Positions 38,391-39,303 of a stretch of DNA of 39,303 bases are shown one piece after another (position 1 is the stretch's first letter; each line of letters opens with the position of its first letter). Location of the stretch: the NCBI GenBank assembly GCA_014804785.1, contig JAAUZD010000032.1, positions 94,827 through 134,129 of the forward strand. Direction: 5' to 3'. The DNA comes from Lachnospiraceae bacterium. GTDB taxonomy: Bacteria > Bacillota > Clostridia > Lachnospirales > Lachnospiraceae. The position numbers were made by a program, and so were the translations under genes. The notes under the pieces were generated by a model. It was not told where the DNA came from and made no database searches. It saw only the letters and a list, made by a program, of their open reading frames with translations.

Positions 38391-39303
38391 GCTGGAAAAG
38401 CCTTTATTCTCTGTTTAAAAAAGATTGCCGGATGATGGCATCGGGGAAATTCTTTTTTGTGGCATTGGGGTCATTTCTGCTTTATACGTTGTTCATTAAC
38501 TTTGGCTATGTGAAATTTATGGATGCTAACGCCAATATCTACAATGTATACCTTTATGACCCGGCAGAAACTTTAGGACAGGTTTCCCCTCTTGTATATC
38601 AGGTAGACTCTCTGGAAGAATTAAATGAGGCGGTTTCTATGGATACAGCAGGCAGTGGTGTAGGGATCAGCATGATTGATGGCAGGCCGGATGTAATGCT
38701 GTACAGGGGAGCGGAACAAGCCGACTGCCATAGAGTGGATTATGCACTGTCCCTGCTTCACTGGACCGGAGAATATACACCGGAGACAGTAGGCAGCAAT
38801 ACTCTGGAAATGAAGCAGCGCAGAGAAATAACCTGTGAACTGCTGTTTATTGAGATTGTTGCCGTGGGTTTTTTAGGGATTGCCTCTGTGCTGTTTAAAG
38901 AAAAACAGATGGGCGTGATCCGTGTCCATGCCATTATGCCACTTCCGGGGAACTTGTTCCTGTTTTCCAAGATTTTTCTCTTTTTACTGACGGACTTGAT
39001 TTTTGCAGTACTGATGGCGTTGTTTAATGTTGGATTTGCCGGGGCAGGAAGCATTTTGCCTGCTGTACTGGTACAGACTGCGATCTTGTCCCTGATTATG
39101 GCACTTTCGGGTTTTGGATGTACGATGGTTTTTAAAGACTTTAAGCAATTTTCACTGGCCTACCTTGTGATCGCGCTTTTTGCGGCAACCCCTGTTTTTT
39201 TGTCAGCCAACACCTCAATTAAAATGGCATGGATTGACTATCATCCGTTTTACCATGTGTATATGGGACTGAAAAACGCATTTTTTGGTACGCCTGTTAC
39301 AAG
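38387..39303 (+). CDS. ABC-2-type permease (3' end outside window)
   Basis: ATG 38387 opens a frame with no stop to the window end (305 complete codons). A first membrane segment (FFFVALGSFLLYTLFINFGY) precedes an extracellular domain of about 120 residues (YDPAETLGQVSPLVYQVDS, SGVGISMIDGRPDVMLYRG). Further segments follow (LLFIEIVAVGFLGIASVLF, IFLFLLTDLIFAVLMALF, LAYLVIALFAATPVFL). The loop EKQMGVIRVHAIMPLPGN is typical of drug-export permeases. It forms the transporter with the preceding ATPase. Confidence 0.88.
   Translation, partial: MSWKSLYSLFKKDCRMMASGKFFFVALGSFLLYTLFINFGYVKFMDANANIYNVYLYDPAETLGQVSPLVYQVDSLEELNEAVSMDTAGSGVGISMIDGRPDVMLYRGAEQADCHRVDYALSLLHWTGEYTPETVGSNTLEMKQRREITCELLFIEIVAVGFLGIASVLFKEKQMGVIRVHAIMPLPGNLFLFSKIFLFLLTDLIFAVLMALFNVGFAGAGSILPAVLVQTAILSLIMALSGFGCTMVFKDFKQFSLAYLVIALFAATPVFLSANTSIKMAWIDYHPFYHVYMGLKNAFFGTPVT

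Overview
The window looks like a chromosomal segment of a Lachnospiraceae-type gut Clostridium (Firmicutes). This rests on protein style (the lysS, greA, proC and pfkA sequences, the SleB-like hydrolase, conserved small proteins familiar from that family), strong AAGGAGG ribosome sites and moderate GC. I cannot name a genus from sequence alone.

Bases 1-12,620 are ordinary core chromosome, all on the + strand: the 3' part of dnaE, pfkA, a TrmH/SpoU rRNA methyltransferase overlapping proC, a secreted SH3/SleB-type cell wall hydrolase, an NfeD-SPFH membrane pair, argF, a dihydrouridine synthase, two family-level hypotheticals, greA and lysS. Clear sigma-A promoters precede pfkA, the hydrolase, the NfeD pair and greA.

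Bases 12,585-19,852 are an integrative element inserted at the 3' end of lysS. The last 32 bases of lysS (attL) recur as a 27/32 copy (attR) just beyond a Tn916-type tyrosine integrase. Paired arm-type repeats (TTTTAACCCA) lie inside each end. Cargo: a divergent XRE repressor and Xis-like protein, a possible replication initiator followed by four GGAATTTTCCC-type repeats, a terminase-small-subunit-like protein, two genes broken by nonsense codons, an HTH-Uma2 operon facing a second divergent promoter with helically phased operator boxes, a possible RNA switch over a ribosome site, and excisionase plus integrase. No capsid, tail, large terminase or conjugation gene is visible, so it resembles a phage satellite or a decayed mini-element. 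A different pair of arm-like repeats just outside attR hints at a second element stacked at the same site.

Bases 19,853-35,200 are an AT-rich mosaic. It holds an XRE-controlled secreted LysM/EF-hand protein and a Cys-repeat lipoprotein, HTH proteins, a YafQ toxin-antitoxin pair, and remains of several antimicrobial-peptide-type two-component/ABC modules. One ABC ATPase appears as two complementary halves about 6.9 kb apart, with a kinase tail before the first half and a decayed FtsX-type permease after the second. Between the halves sit a CotH kinase-VTC polymerase-DUF4956 operon, whose VTC gene seems to start with ATA, and a lantibiotic-type ABC exporter whose ATPase is a response-regulator/ABC fusion created by deletion.

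Bases 35,483-39,303 hold an intact OmpR-type response regulator and kinase, then a small membrane protein, an ABC ATPase and a permease that runs off the end. The promoter of this ABC operon has four 11-bp TTCAC repeats. The CotH operon promoter 11.8 kb upstream has the same array with the same spacing to its -10, so one regulator probably controls both.
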